Assembly (NCBI RefSeq): GCF_023150065.1
Contig: NZ_JAKLLN010000002.1
Span: 62,001-126,000 of the forward strand
Origin: Zoogloea sp.
GTDB lineage: Bacteria > Pseudomonadota > Gammaproteobacteria > Burkholderiales > Rhodocyclaceae
DNA length: 64,000 nucleotides
Direction of reading: 5' to 3'
A program made the position numbers and the translations under genes. The notes under the pieces are model-generated. The model saw nothing but the letters and a program-made list of their open reading frames with translations. It was not told the origin of the DNA and did no database searches. Shown piece after piece: positions 16,824 to 25,456 of the stretch (its first letter is position 1; each line of letters begins with the position of its first letter).

Positions 16824-18698
16824 ATGCACAACCCGAACACGGATTCCCGAAGCAGCACGGCGGCGCTCGCCCTGGCCGCCCTGGGGGTGGTCTATGGCGA
16901 CATCGGCACCAGCCCCCTTTACGCCTTCAAGGAGGCCTTCGCCGGCGCCCATGGCATCGACCCCAGCGAGGCCAACGTGCTGGCCACCCTGTCGGCCTTC
17001 TTCTGGGCAGTGCTGGTGATCGTCTCCCTGAAATACGTGTGGGTGGTGCTGCGCTTTGACAACGAGGGGGAGGGCGGCGTGCTGGCCCTCACGGCCCGGG
17101 CCCACCGGGACGCCCCGACGCCGCTGTGGGCGAAGCTCGCGGTGGGGGCCGGGATCTTCGCCGCGGCCCTGTTCTACGGCGACGCCATCATCACCCCGGC
17201 CATCTCGGTGCTGTCGGCGGTGGAGGGGGTGAGCGTGGCCATGCCGCACCTGGAGCATTACGTGGTGCCCATCACGGTGGGCATCCTGGTGTGGCTGTTC
17301 ATGATCCAGAAGCACGGCACCGGGCAGGTCGGGCGTTATTTCGGGCCGATCACCGTGCTGTGGTTCGCCACCCTGGCCATTCTCGGTGTGGCCAGCATCG
17401 TGCAGACCCCGGAGGTGCTGCGGGCGGTGGACCCGCGCTACGCCCTCAGCTTTGCCATCGACAAGCCCCATGTGGCCTTCATCCTGCTCGCCGCGGTGTT
17501 CCTGGCCCTGACCGGTGGCGAGGCCCTGTACGCCGACATGGGGCATTTCGGGCCCCGGCCGGTGCGGCTGGCCTGGTATGGGCTGGTGTGGCCGGCGCTG
17601 ATGCTCAACTACTTCGGCCAGGGCGCGCTGGTGCTGCGGGCCCCGGTGTCCATCGAGAACCCCTTCTACCTGCTGGCGCCGGACTGGTTCCTGCTGCCCC
17701 TGGTGGGCCTCGCCACCCTGGCCACGGTGATCGCCTCCCAGGCCACCATCACCGGCGCCTACTCCATGACCCTGCAGGCCACCCGGCTGGGCTACCTGCC
17801 GCGCCTGCGCATCCTGCACACCTCCGACACCGAGCGGGGGCAGATCTACGTGCCCATCGTGAACTGGCTGATGCTGGTGTCGGTGATCATCCTGGTGCTG
17901 GAGTTCCGCTCCTCCGGGGCCCTGGCGGCGGCCTACGGCATCGCCGTGTCGGGCACGATGATCATCACCACCCTGCTCACGGTGTTCATCCTGCTGGTGT
18001 CGGATGTGCGCGGGCGCATCCGGCTGCTGGCGGCGATGGCGGTGTTCGGCGCCCTCGAACTGCTGTTCTTCAGCTCCAACCTGACCAAGCTCGGCGAGGG
18101 CGGCTGGATGCCCATGGCCCTGGGCGCGGGCATCTTCCTGATGCTCACCACCTGGAAGGAGGGCAGTCGCCTGCTGGCCGAGCAGCGGGGCTGCATCGAC
18201 GTGCCCATGGCGGGCTTCATCAAGGGGCCCCTGCCGGATGTGCCCCATGTCTTCGGCACGGCGGTGTATCTCACTTCGGAGCCTTCTCTGGTGCCCAGCG
18301 CCCTGTTCCACAACCTCAAGCACTACAAGGTCATGCACGAGCGCACCGTGTTCCTGCATGTGGTGAACGAGGAGGTGCCGCGCATCGACGACCGGGAGCG
18401 GGTCACGGTGACCCAGCTCGCCGAGGGCATCTACAACGTGGATGCGCGCTTCGGTTTTCGCGAGGAGCCCGACGTACCCGCCGCCCTGGCCCTGGCCGCG
18501 CCCCTGGGCCTGGAGCTCGAGCCCATGACCACCACCTACTTCGTCGCCCGTTCGAGCATCGTGGACGGCCCCGGCAAGATGCCGGCGTGGCGCTGCGGGC
18601 TCTTCGCCTGGATGATGCGCCAGTCGGAAGGAGCGGCCACCTACTTCAAGCTGCCCTCCAACCAGGTGGTGGAGCTGGGCACCCAGGTGATGCTCTAG
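16824..18698 (+). CDS. kup: Low-affinity potassium transporter Kup
   Basis: 624 residues, matching Kup/TrkD length. The family signature near the N-terminus is present (ALGVVYGDIGTSPLYAFKEAF), as are LRFDNEGEGG and FYGDAIITPAISVLSAVEG. Twelve hydrophobic segments are followed by a C-terminal cytoplasmic tail. Kup imports K+ with protons. It sits directly behind a kdpDE-like pair and is probably co-transcribed with it. The ATG at 16824 gives the expected N-terminus. Confidence 0.95.
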   Translation: MHNPNTDSRSSTAALALAALGVVYGDIGTSPLYAFKEAFAGAHGIDPSEANVLATLSAFFWAVLVIVSLKYVWVVLRFDNEGEGGVLALTARAHRDAPTPLWAKLAVGAGIFAAALFYGDAIITPAISVLSAVEGVSVAMPHLEHYVVPITVGILVWLFMIQKHGTGQVGRYFGPITVLWFATLAILGVASIVQTPEVLRAVDPRYALSFAIDKPHVAFILLAAVFLALTGGEALYADMGHFGPRPVRLAWYGLVWPALMLNYFGQGALVLRAPVSIENPFYLLAPDWFLLPLVGLATLATVIASQATITGAYSMTLQATRLGYLPRLRILHTSDTERGQIYVPIVNWLMLVSVIILVLEFRSSGALAAAYGIAVSGTMIITTLLTVFILLVSDVRGRIRLLAAMAVFGALELLFFSSNLTKLGEGGWMPMALGAGIFLMLTTWKEGSRLLAEQRGCIDVPMAGFIKGPLPDVPHVFGTAVYLTSEPSLVPSALFHNLKHYKVMHERTVFLHVVNEEVPRIDDRERVTVTQLAEGIYNVDARFGFREEPDVPAALALAAPLGLELEPMTTTYFVARSSIVDGPGKMPAWRCGLFAWMMRQSEGAATYFKLPSNQVVELGTQVML

Positions 18699-18753
18699 GG
18701 TGACGGCAGGTGTCCTGGCCTGCCCGGCATGGCCTCGGGCCGGGGCCATGGGC

Positions 18754-18759
18754 TAGAAT
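18754..18759 (+). promoter_or_regulatory. Candidate -10 element (TAGAAT) of aroG
   Basis: TAGAAT lies 36 bases upstream of the aroG ATG in the 97-base gap after kup. No good -35 is visible at the standard spacing. A GC-rich inverted repeat (GGCATGGCC / GGCCATGG) just upstream may end kup transcription. Confidence 0.35.
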
Positions 18760-18795
18760 CATCGACTCACTCAAAAGCAGCCGACAGGATTGACC

Positions 18796-19878
18796 ATGCA
18801 CGCCTCATCGAAAGTCCATATCGACGATGTCCGGATCAAGGACATCAAGGAACTGGCCCCGCCCATCCACATGCTGCGGGAATTCCCGGCCACCCCCAAG
18901 GCGGCCGAGACGGCTTTCGAGGCGCGCACCGCCATTCACCGCGTCCTGTTTGGCGCCGACGACCGCCTGCTGGTGGTCATCGGCCCGTGCTCCATCCACG
19001 ACACCGACGCGGCCATGGAATACGCCCGCCGCCTCAAGGCCGAGGCCGACCGCCTGAAGGACGACCTGCTGGTGGTGATGCGCGTGTATTTCGAGAAGCC
19101 CCGCACCACCGTGGGCTGGAAGGGCCTGATCAACGACCCCTTCATGGACAACAGCTTCCGCATCAACGACGGCCTGCGCATCGCCCGCAAGCTGCTGTGG
19201 GAGGTGAACGAGCTGGGTCTGCCCGCCGGCACCGAGTTCCTCGACATGATCACCCCCCAGTATATTGCCGACCTGATCTCCTGGGGCGCCATCGGCGCCC
19301 GCACCACCGAGAGCCAGGTGCACCGCGAGCTGGCCTCCGGCCTGTCGTGCCCGGTGGGCTTCAAGAACGGCACCGACGGCAACATCCGCATCGCCGTGGA
19401 TGCCATCAAGGCGGCCCAGTCGCCCCACCATTTCCTGTCGGTGACCAAGGCCGGGCATTCGGCCATCGTGTCCACCGGCGGCAACGAGGACTGCCACCTG
19501 ATCCTGCGCGGCGGCAAGGGCCCCAACTACGACGCCGCCAGCGTCGACGCCGCCTGCAAGGAGCTCGCTGCTTCGGGCGTGACCGCCAAGCTGATGGTGG
19601 ACTTCTCCCACGCCAACAGCCGCAAGCAGCACAAGCTGCAGGTGGACGTGGCCCGGGACGTGGGCGGCCAACTGGCCAACGGTGAAGACCGCATCATCGG
19701 CGTGATGGTCGAGTCCCACCTCAAGGAAGGCCGCCAGGACCTCAAGCCCGGCGTGGAGCTGGAATACGGCAAGAGCATCACCGATGCCTGCATCGGCTGG
19801 GAAGACAGCCTGGAAGTGCTGGAGATCCTCGCCGAGGCGGTGCGTCAGCGCCGCGTGAAGCGCGCCGACCTGGAGTAA
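18796..19878 (+). CDS. aroG: 3-deoxy-7-phosphoheptulonate (DAHP) synthase, AroG/AroF type
   Basis: 360 residues, type I class as in E. coli AroG/F/H. It condenses phosphoenolpyruvate and erythrose 4-phosphate in the first step of the shikimate pathway. Diagnostic motifs are VIGPCSIHDTDAAMEYA (metal and PEP site), RVYFEKPRTTVGWKGLINDP, GARTTESQVHRELASGLSCPVGFKNGTDGN and DFSHANSRKQ. The ATG at 18796 is preferred to a TTG two codons earlier. Monocistronic, between kup and a terminator. Which aromatic amino acid inhibits it cannot be stated from sequence alone. Confidence 0.94.
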   Translation: MHASSKVHIDDVRIKDIKELAPPIHMLREFPATPKAAETAFEARTAIHRVLFGADDRLLVVIGPCSIHDTDAAMEYARRLKAEADRLKDDLLVVMRVYFEKPRTTVGWKGLINDPFMDNSFRINDGLRIARKLLWEVNELGLPAGTEFLDMITPQYIADLISWGAIGARTTESQVHRELASGLSCPVGFKNGTDGNIRIAVDAIKAAQSPHHFLSVTKAGHSAIVSTGGNEDCHLILRGGKGPNYDAASVDAACKELAASGVTAKLMVDFSHANSRKQHKLQVDVARDVGGQLANGEDRIIGVMVESHLKEGRQDLKPGVELEYGKSITDACIGWEDSLEVLEILAEAVRQRRVKRADLE

Positions 19879-19900
19879 GCGGGGCGCGTTGGCGACCAGG

Positions 19901-19926
19901 AAAGGGCGGCTTCGGCCGCCCTTTTT
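19901..19926. terminator. Rho-independent terminator between convergent aroG and fdhD
   Basis: A 10-base stem (AAAGGGCGGC / GCCGCCCTTT) with loop TTCG, followed by a run of T on the plus strand. It is 22 bases past the aroG stop. It can also serve the convergent fdhD transcript, although that side has only three A residues. Confidence 0.85.
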
Positions 19927-19940
19927 GCTGCTCCGTACGA

Positions 19941-20810
19941 TCAGGTGGCCGCCAGCCCCAGCCCGGCTGGGTGGCTGTACACCACCAGGCGCTCGCCCCG
20001 GGCAAAGCCGGCCAGGGTGAGGCCGGCTTCGGTGGCGAGCTTGACTGCCAGGGCAGTGGGGGCGGAGACGGCAACCAGGCAGCCGATGCCGCGCACGGCC
20101 ACTTTCTGCACCATCTCGTAGCTGGCCCGGCTGGAGACCAGCGCGAAGCCGCTCTGCGTATCGGTGCCCGTCCGGGCCAGGTGGCCGAGGAGCTTGTCCA
20201 GGGCGTTGTGGCGGCCCACGTCCTCGCGCAGGGCGCGGATATGCCCGTCGGCATCCACCCAGGCCGCCGCATGCACGGCGCCGGTGAGTTGGCGCAGGCC
20301 CTGCCAGCCGGGCAGCTCGGCCAGGGCGGTGGCCACCGCCGCGGTGTCGAGTGCCGGGTGGGGCGGCACCGGGGCGAGCGGCCGGGCCAGGGCGTCCAGG
20401 CTCTCCACCCCGCACAGCCCGCAGCCGGTGCGGCCGGCCAGGTTGCGCCGACGTGCCTTGAGGCTGGCAAAGCGGCTTGAGGCGATCTCCAGGCGCAGCT
20501 CGATGCCCTGGGGCCCCGCGAAGCACTCCAGGTCGTAGAGCTCGCTGCGTTCCGCCAGGATGCCCTCACTCAGGCTGAAGCCCAGGGCCAGGTCCTCCAG
20601 ATCGGTCGGCGTGGCCAGCAGCACGGCGTGGGAGATGCCGTTGAAGACCAGGGCCACGGGGACTTCCTCGATCACTTCATCAATGCCGGCGTGCGTCTGC
20701 GTGCCGTCCACCCGGTACACCGGCAGAGGGCGATGGGCAGGCAGGGGCGCGTCGGCATCGGCGGCGTGCAGCGGGGCTGAAGGGCAGGAGGAGGCGGGGG
20801 CGTGGGGCAT
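19941..20810 (-). CDS. fdhD: Sulfur carrier protein FdhD, formate dehydrogenase accessory
   Basis: 289 residues. FdhD transfers sulfur from the cysteine desulfurase IscS to the molybdenum cofactor (bis-MGD) of formate dehydrogenases, which is needed for their activity. The sulfur-relay cysteines are visible as C130 and C133 in RTGCGLCGVE. Other family blocks are VPVALVFNGISHAVLLATP, LALGFSLSEGIL and ALREDVGRHNALDKLLG. No formate dehydrogenase genes lie in the window, so the partner enzyme must be elsewhere. The gene is single and convergent with aroG. Confidence 0.93.
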   Translation of the reverse strand: MPHAPASSCPSAPLHAADADAPLPAHRPLPVYRVDGTQTHAGIDEVIEEVPVALVFNGISHAVLLATPTDLEDLALGFSLSEGILAERSELYDLECFAGPQGIELRLEIASSRFASLKARRRNLAGRTGCGLCGVESLDALARPLAPVPPHPALDTAAVATALAELPGWQGLRQLTGAVHAAAWVDADGHIRALREDVGRHNALDKLLGHLARTGTDTQSGFALVSSRASYEMVQKVAVRGIGCLVAVSAPTALAVKLATEAGLTLAGFARGERLVVYSHPAGLGLAAT

Positions 20811-20880
20811 GGACGAGGGCGATGCAAGGGCGGGGGCCCGCTAGTGTAGCGGGGTGAGCGGGCAGGTCGCAGTTCTGTGG

Positions 20881-20898
20881 GGTCGAATTCATTCGACC
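20881..20898. repeat. Perfect 8-bp-arm palindrome, REP-like variant
   Basis: GGTCGAATTCATTCGACC is a perfect inverted repeat around a central TC. It has the same architecture as the GGGCGACT-TC-AGTCGCCC elements at 32500, 35366 and 35433 and may be a sequence variant of that family. It lies 22 bases outside the left end of the inverted-repeat element that follows. Confidence 0.55.
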
Positions 20899-20920
20899 TC
20901 GAATCGTTGAGCCATGCGGG

Positions 20921-21289
20921 CTGGCTTTCCGTTGTTTTGCGTTACGTTGGCCGGGTCTCGGCCCGGCGGCCGACCTTCTTCTTTGTTGTACGACAAAGAA
21001 GAAGGCAAGAAAACGTACCCCGCTGTCGCGCCCCCTGCGGGGGTTCCCTCCTTCCGGCAATGCCGGGCGGGGTCTGCGCAAACTCGCCCTGCGGGCTCAG
21101 ACATGCGCAGCCCTTTTTCGCCCGGCATTACCTCCAGTCGGCGTGCCAGAGGGGAAAGGAGATGCAGGTGATCAACGGCCAGTACCCGACTTGATGTCCG
21201 CAGGGGCTCGGTGCCTCCGAAAAGCCCGTTCCGCCCCGCCGGGGCGAAATCCCGGCCAAGGTCACGCAAAACAACGGAACGCAAGCCAG
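20921..21289. mobile_element. Non-coding element with terminal inverted repeats (MITE-like)
   Basis: The 501-base gap between fdhD and the AraC-type gene is mostly occupied by this unit. Its ends are inverted repeats. The outer 35 bases at 20921-20955 match the complement of 21251-21289 over a 29-base core with two mismatches plus a short indel. Weaker pairing continues inward to about 20970 and 21236. Inside is a perfect 13-bp inverted repeat (20974-20986 with 20993-21005; core CTTCTTCTTTGT / ACAAAGAAGAAG) around a TGTACG loop. There is no transposase gene, no convincing ORF and no clear target duplication. Confidence 0.65.
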
Positions 21290-21311
21290 TAACGGCACGG
21301 ACTCCGGCGTT

Positions 21312-22283
21312 TCAGCCTTGCCGCAGGGAGTCCGAGGGCAGCTCGCCGAACAGGCGTTTGTAGTCCCGGGCGAACTGGCTCATGTGGGTGAAGCCCCAGT
21401 CGTAGGCGATGCACGAGATGGGGCGCAGGCCGTCGCCGTAGCGCAGGGCCCGGCGTACGGCGTTGAGGCGCAGGCTGCGCATGTAGGCCAGGGGCGGCAT
21501 GCCGGTCACGTCCTCGAAGCAGTTCTGCAGGGCGCGCCGGCTCAGGTGCAGGTGGGCGCACAGTTCGGGGATGGTGGGGGGCTGCTCCGGGTGGTTGAGG
21601 ACATACTGGCGCACCTTGTCCACGGCCTGCTGGTGCAGCAGGCGGCTGCGGCTGAGGGCTGCCGGGGCGCTGTCGCGTTCCTCGAACATGCCGGCCAGGG
21701 CGCCGAAGATGCGCAGCTGCAGGGCGTCGGCGCTGGCCGGGGCGGCGGGGGTGCCGGCGTCGGCCAGGATGTCGGCCAGGGTGGCGATGAGGGTCTCCTT
21801 GCGGCCGGGGGCCAGGTGCAGCACGTCGCCCTGCAGCAGCAGGCGGTCCAGGTCCTGGTGGCTGCGGCGGTCCAGGTAGTCGGCAAAGGCCAGGCGGTCC
21901 ACCACCACGCCGAAGAGGTTGAAGTCGGGGGCGGTGAGCAGGTCGAACTCGGCGCCGCCGTCACGGACGCACACGGCGCGGGATGACAGGGGTTTGCCCC
22001 CCAGGCACATCATGCCGTCCCGGGCGGCGGGGATGCCGAACCACACCGAGCGCGGCCAGGCGGCGCAGGTCTGGCGCAGCCGGCGGTTGGCCGTCTCGAC
22101 GAAGACCTGGGTGCGGGGCAGCCACAGCTCGGTCACCGCGCCCTCGAAGCTGCCCGGCGTGAGCTGGTCGTAGCGCTGGTCCCACTGGGACAGGTTGTGG
22201 GCATGCTCATCCGCGTCCCGGGAGCGGGTCACCCGGCGCAGGGGGTGGGTCTGGGCGGGTGGAGGAGGGGAGATGGCGCTCAT
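21312..22283 (-). CDS. AraC-family transcriptional regulator, likely of the ethanolamine genes (EutR-like)
   Basis: 323 residues. The N-terminal ~220 residues form a sensor domain. The C-terminal AraC DNA-binding domain has two helix-turn-helix units (TIPELCAHLHLSRRALQNCFEDVTGMPPLAYMRSLRLNAVRRAL, then ISCIAYDWGFTHMSQFARDYKRLFGELPSDSLRQ). It is divergent from the ethanolamine permease-eutBC genes. The length and the FEGAVTELWLPRTQVFVETANRRLRQ region fit EutR-like activators, which respond to ethanolamine plus cobalamin. The role is inferred from context. Confidence 0.82.
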   Translation of the reverse strand: MSAISPPPPAQTHPLRRVTRSRDADEHAHNLSQWDQRYDQLTPGSFEGAVTELWLPRTQVFVETANRRLRQTCAAWPRSVWFGIPAARDGMMCLGGKPLSSRAVCVRDGGAEFDLLTAPDFNLFGVVVDRLAFADYLDRRSHQDLDRLLLQGDVLHLAPGRKETLIATLADILADAGTPAAPASADALQLRIFGALAGMFEERDSAPAALSRSRLLHQQAVDKVRQYVLNHPEQPPTIPELCAHLHLSRRALQNCFEDVTGMPPLAYMRSLRLNAVRRALRYGDGLRPISCIAYDWGFTHMSQFARDYKRLFGELPSDSLRQG

Positions 22284-22412
22284 GGGGGTTTCCTGTACGG
22301 AAAATGTGTGTACGGGTTTAGCAAGCGCCGTACCGTCGTCGGCGTGCCGGGGCAGTGCGCCCTGAGCGGGGGTGGGCGGGTCGCCCGGTGCCGCCTTCCG
22401 GCCCCGTCGCGG

Positions 22413-22480
22413 TGCAGGTCGATGGCTGCAGGCACTGGGCTGGTGCAGGATTTTGTCGCTGTGTTGCAGGCATCCTGCAG
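22413..22480. promoter_or_regulatory. Cluster of TGCAGG repeats with palindrome, candidate operator of the eut genes
   Basis: In the 292-base divergent gap between the AraC-type regulator and the permease, TGCAGG occurs at 22413, 22427, 22444 and 22465. The last copy forms an inverted repeat TTGCAGG-CAT-CCTGCAG (22464-22480). AraC-family proteins usually bind direct half-sites, so this is a plausible regulator target. No clear -35/-10 pair was identified. Candidate only. Confidence 0.4.
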
Positions 22481-22575
22481 CGGTGCCGAAAATTGCTATT
22501 GCGGTGCTGAAACTTGATAGATGCGCCGGGGCGGTGTGGGCGACGATTCACCCATCAATTTTCCTGGAGTGAATC

Positions 22576-23964
22576 ATGAGTGCGAACACGCAATCCGCCC
22601 ATGGCCTGTCGGCCAGCCTGGGCACCTGGCAGCTGTGGGGCATCGCCGTGGGGCTGGTGATCTCGGGCGAGTACTTTGGCTGGAGCTTCGGCTGGGCCTC
22701 GGCGGGCACCCTGGGCTTTCTGGTCACCACCGTGATGGTGGCCGTGATGTACGGCACCTTCATCTTCAGCTTCACCGAACTCACCGCCAGCATCCCTCAC
22801 GCCGGCGGCCCCTTTGCCTACAGCTACCATGCCTTCGGCCCCACCGGCGGCTACGTGGCGGGCATGGCCACCCTGATCGAGTTCGTGTTTGCGCCGCCGG
22901 CCATTGCCCTGGCCATCGGTGCCTACCTCAACGTGCAGTACCCGGCCCTCGATCCCAAGATCGCGGCGGTGGGCGCCTATATTGTGTTCATGGGGCTCAA
23001 CATCGTCGGGGTGACCATCGCGGCTACCTTCGAACTCTTCGTGACCCTGCTCGCCATCTTCGAGCTGCTGGTGTTCATGGGGGTGGTGGCGCCGGGCTTC
23101 TCGCTGGCCAACTTCACCAAGGGCGGCTGGGGCGGCGCGGACGAGTTCTCCCTGGCCGCCGTACCGGGCATCTTCGCCGCCATCCCGTTCGCCATCTGGT
23201 TCTTCCTGGCCATCGAGGGCGTCGCCATGGCCGCCGAGGAGGCCAAGGACCCGAAGCGCTCCATCCCCATCGCCTACACCGGCGGCATCCTCACGCTGGT
23301 GGTGCTGGCCGTGGGCGTGATGGTGTTTGCCGGCGGCGTGGGCGACTGGACCAAGCTGGCCAACATCAACGATCCGCTGCCCCAGGCCATGAAGACCATC
23401 GTCGGCGAGTCCAGCGGCTGGCTGCACATGCTGGTGTGGCTGGGCCTGTTCGGGCTGGTGGCGTCCTTCCACGGCATCATCCTGGGCTACTCCCGCCAGA
23501 TCTACGCCCAGGCCCGTTCCGGCTACCTGCCGGCCTGGTTCGGCGTGGTCCATCCGCGCTTCAAGACGCCCCACCGGGCCATCCTGGCCGGCGGCGTGGT
23601 GGGCATCGCCGCCATCTTCAGCGATGAGCTGCTGTCCTTCGGCGGGCAGAGCCTGACCGCCAACATCGTCACCATGGCGGTGCTCGGCGCCCTGCTGATG
23701 TACGTGCTGAGCATGGCGGCCCTGTTCAAGCTGCGCGCCACCGAGCCCCGCCTGGCGCGGCCCTACAAGGTGCCCTTCTACCCGGTCTTCCCGGCCGTGG
23801 CCCTGGTGGGGGCGCTGATCTGCCTGGCCACGGTGGCCTGGTTCAACCCGCTCCTCACCGGCGTCTTCGTGGCGATCCTGGCCCTGGGCTACGGCTACTT
23901 CCAGCTGACCCACAAGCAGCGCGAGGAGCTGCCCTTTGCCGAGCTGGCCCGGGCCGAGGGCTGA
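22576..23964 (+). CDS. eat: Ethanolamine permease
   Basis: 462 residues with about twelve membrane helices, of the amino acid-polyamine-organocation superfamily and the ethanolamine permease subgroup (TIGR00908-like). Typical segments are LGTWQLWGIAVGLVISGEYFGWSFGW near the N-terminus, FTELTASIPHAGGPFAYSYHAFGPTGGYVAG, and GILHG-type loops in the middle. It imports ethanolamine to feed the lyase encoded immediately downstream. It opens the eat-eutB-eutC run and is divergent from the AraC-type regulator. Full length. Confidence 0.9.
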   Translation: MSANTQSAHGLSASLGTWQLWGIAVGLVISGEYFGWSFGWASAGTLGFLVTTVMVAVMYGTFIFSFTELTASIPHAGGPFAYSYHAFGPTGGYVAGMATLIEFVFAPPAIALAIGAYLNVQYPALDPKIAAVGAYIVFMGLNIVGVTIAATFELFVTLLAIFELLVFMGVVAPGFSLANFTKGGWGGADEFSLAAVPGIFAAIPFAIWFFLAIEGVAMAAEEAKDPKRSIPIAYTGGILTLVVLAVGVMVFAGGVGDWTKLANINDPLPQAMKTIVGESSGWLHMLVWLGLFGLVASFHGIILGYSRQIYAQARSGYLPAWFGVVHPRFKTPHRAILAGGVVGIAAIFSDELLSFGGQSLTANIVTMAVLGALLMYVLSMAALFKLRATEPRLARPYKVPFYPVFPAVALVGALICLATVAWFNPLLTGVFVAILALGYGYFQLTHKQREELPFAELARAEG

Positions 23965-24060
23965 TTGCTGGCACAGAACCTGCAAATGCGATCCGGCGCC
24001 CGCCAGCTCGGGGGCCGGCGCGATGCAGATGCAGGATGACCACAGACGAAGAACAAGACC

Positions 24061-25443
24061 ATGACCTACGCCTGCACCCTCGGACTCCGTCGCCATGTGT
24101 TTGGCGACCTCAAGACCCTCCTCGCCAAGGCCAGCCCGGCCCGCTCGGGCGACATGCTGGCCGGCGTCGCCGCCGCCTCGGAAGAGGAGCGCATGGCCGC
24201 CCGCATCGTGCTGGCCGACCTGCCCCTTGGCCGCTTCCTGCAGGAGGCGGTGGTGCCCTACGAGGACGACGAGGTGACCCGCCTGATCATCGACGGGCAT
24301 GACGCCGCGGCCTTTGCGCCGGTGGCCGGTCTCACCGTGGGCGAGTTCCGTGACTGGCTGCTCTCGGATGCCGCCGATGCGGCCAGCCTGCAGGCCCTGG
24401 CGCCGGGCCTGACCCCCGAGATGGTGGCTGCGGTGAGCAAGCTCATGCGCAACCAGGACCTGATTCTGGTGGCCGCCAAGTGCCGGGTGGTCACGCGCTT
24501 TCGCAACACCCTCGGCCTGCCCGGCCGGCTGGCTGTGCGCCTGCAGCCCAATCACCCCACCGACGACCCCCGGGGTATCGCCGCGTCGATGCTCGACGGC
24601 CTGCTCTATGGCGTGGGCGATGCGGTGATCGGCATCAACCCGGCCACCGACAGCCTGCCCGCCATCACCACCCTGCTGCGCCTGATCGACGATTTTCGCG
24701 AGCAGTACGAGGTGCCCACCCAGAGCTGCGTGCTGACCCACGTCACCAACACGATTCGCGCCATAGACAAGGGCGCCCCGGTGGACCTGGTGTTCCAGTC
24801 GATTGGCGGTACCGAGGCGGTGAACCGCAGCTTCGGCGTCAGCGCCGCCCTGCTGGACGAAGCCAACACCGCCGCCCTGGCCCTGGGCCGCGGCAGCGTA
24901 GGCAACAACGTGATGTATTTCGAGACGGGGCAGGGCAGCGCCCTGTCCGCCAATGCCCACCACGGCGCCGACCAGCAGACCCTGGAAGCCCGCGCCTACG
25001 GCCTGGCCCGGCGCTACCGGCCGCTGCTGGTGAATACCGTGGTCGGCTTCATCGGCCCGGAATACCTCTACGACGGCAAGCAGATCATCCGCGCCGGGCT
25101 GGAGGACCACTTCTGCGGCAAGCTGCTGGGCCTGCCCATGGGCTGCGACATCTGCTACACCAACCACGCCGAGGCCGACCAGGACGATATGGATACCCTG
25201 CTGACCCTGCTCGGGGTGGCGGGCATCAACTTCATCATCGGGGTGCCGGGGGCCGACGACATCATGCTCAACTACCAGAGCACGTCCTTCCACGATGCGC
25301 TTTACGTGCGCAAGGTGCTCGACCGCCGCCGGGCCCCCGAATTCGAGGACTGGCTGGAGCGCATGGGCATCGCCGATTTTCGCGGCAATCTGCTGCCCCA
25401 GGGTGAGCAGCAGGCCCTGCTGGCCCTGGCCGCCACGCTGTGA
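24061..25443 (+). CDS. eutB: Ethanolamine ammonia-lyase, large (catalytic) subunit
   Basis: 460 residues. With EutC it forms the adenosylcobalamin-dependent lyase that converts ethanolamine to acetaldehyde and ammonia. Family blocks include RVVTRFRNTLGLPGRLAVRLQPNHPTDDPRGI, YGVGDAVIGINPATDS, FQSIGGTEAVNRSFGVS, FETGQGSALSANAHHGADQQTLEARAYGLARRY and MGCDICYTNHAEADQDDMD. No microcompartment shell, reactivase (eutA) or aldehyde dehydrogenase genes lie next to it, so this is the short, non-compartment arrangement. eutC follows 13 bases later. Confidence 0.96.
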   Translation: MTYACTLGLRRHVFGDLKTLLAKASPARSGDMLAGVAAASEEERMAARIVLADLPLGRFLQEAVVPYEDDEVTRLIIDGHDAAAFAPVAGLTVGEFRDWLLSDAADAASLQALAPGLTPEMVAAVSKLMRNQDLILVAAKCRVVTRFRNTLGLPGRLAVRLQPNHPTDDPRGIAASMLDGLLYGVGDAVIGINPATDSLPAITTLLRLIDDFREQYEVPTQSCVLTHVTNTIRAIDKGAPVDLVFQSIGGTEAVNRSFGVSAALLDEANTAALALGRGSVGNNVMYFETGQGSALSANAHHGADQQTLEARAYGLARRYRPLLVNTVVGFIGPEYLYDGKQIIRAGLEDHFCGKLLGLPMGCDICYTNHAEADQDDMDTLLTLLGVAGINFIIGVPGADDIMLNYQSTSFHDALYVRKVLDRRRAPEFEDWLERMGIADFRGNLLPQGEQQALLALAATL

Positions 25444-25456
25444 GGGGAGATCGACC

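Noticed and set aside
20889..21284. Overlapping ORFs of 85-131 codons on both strands between fdhD and the AraC-type gene
   Set aside because: They are created by the inverted-repeat element and run through its hairpins. No ribosome binding site or domain supports any of them.
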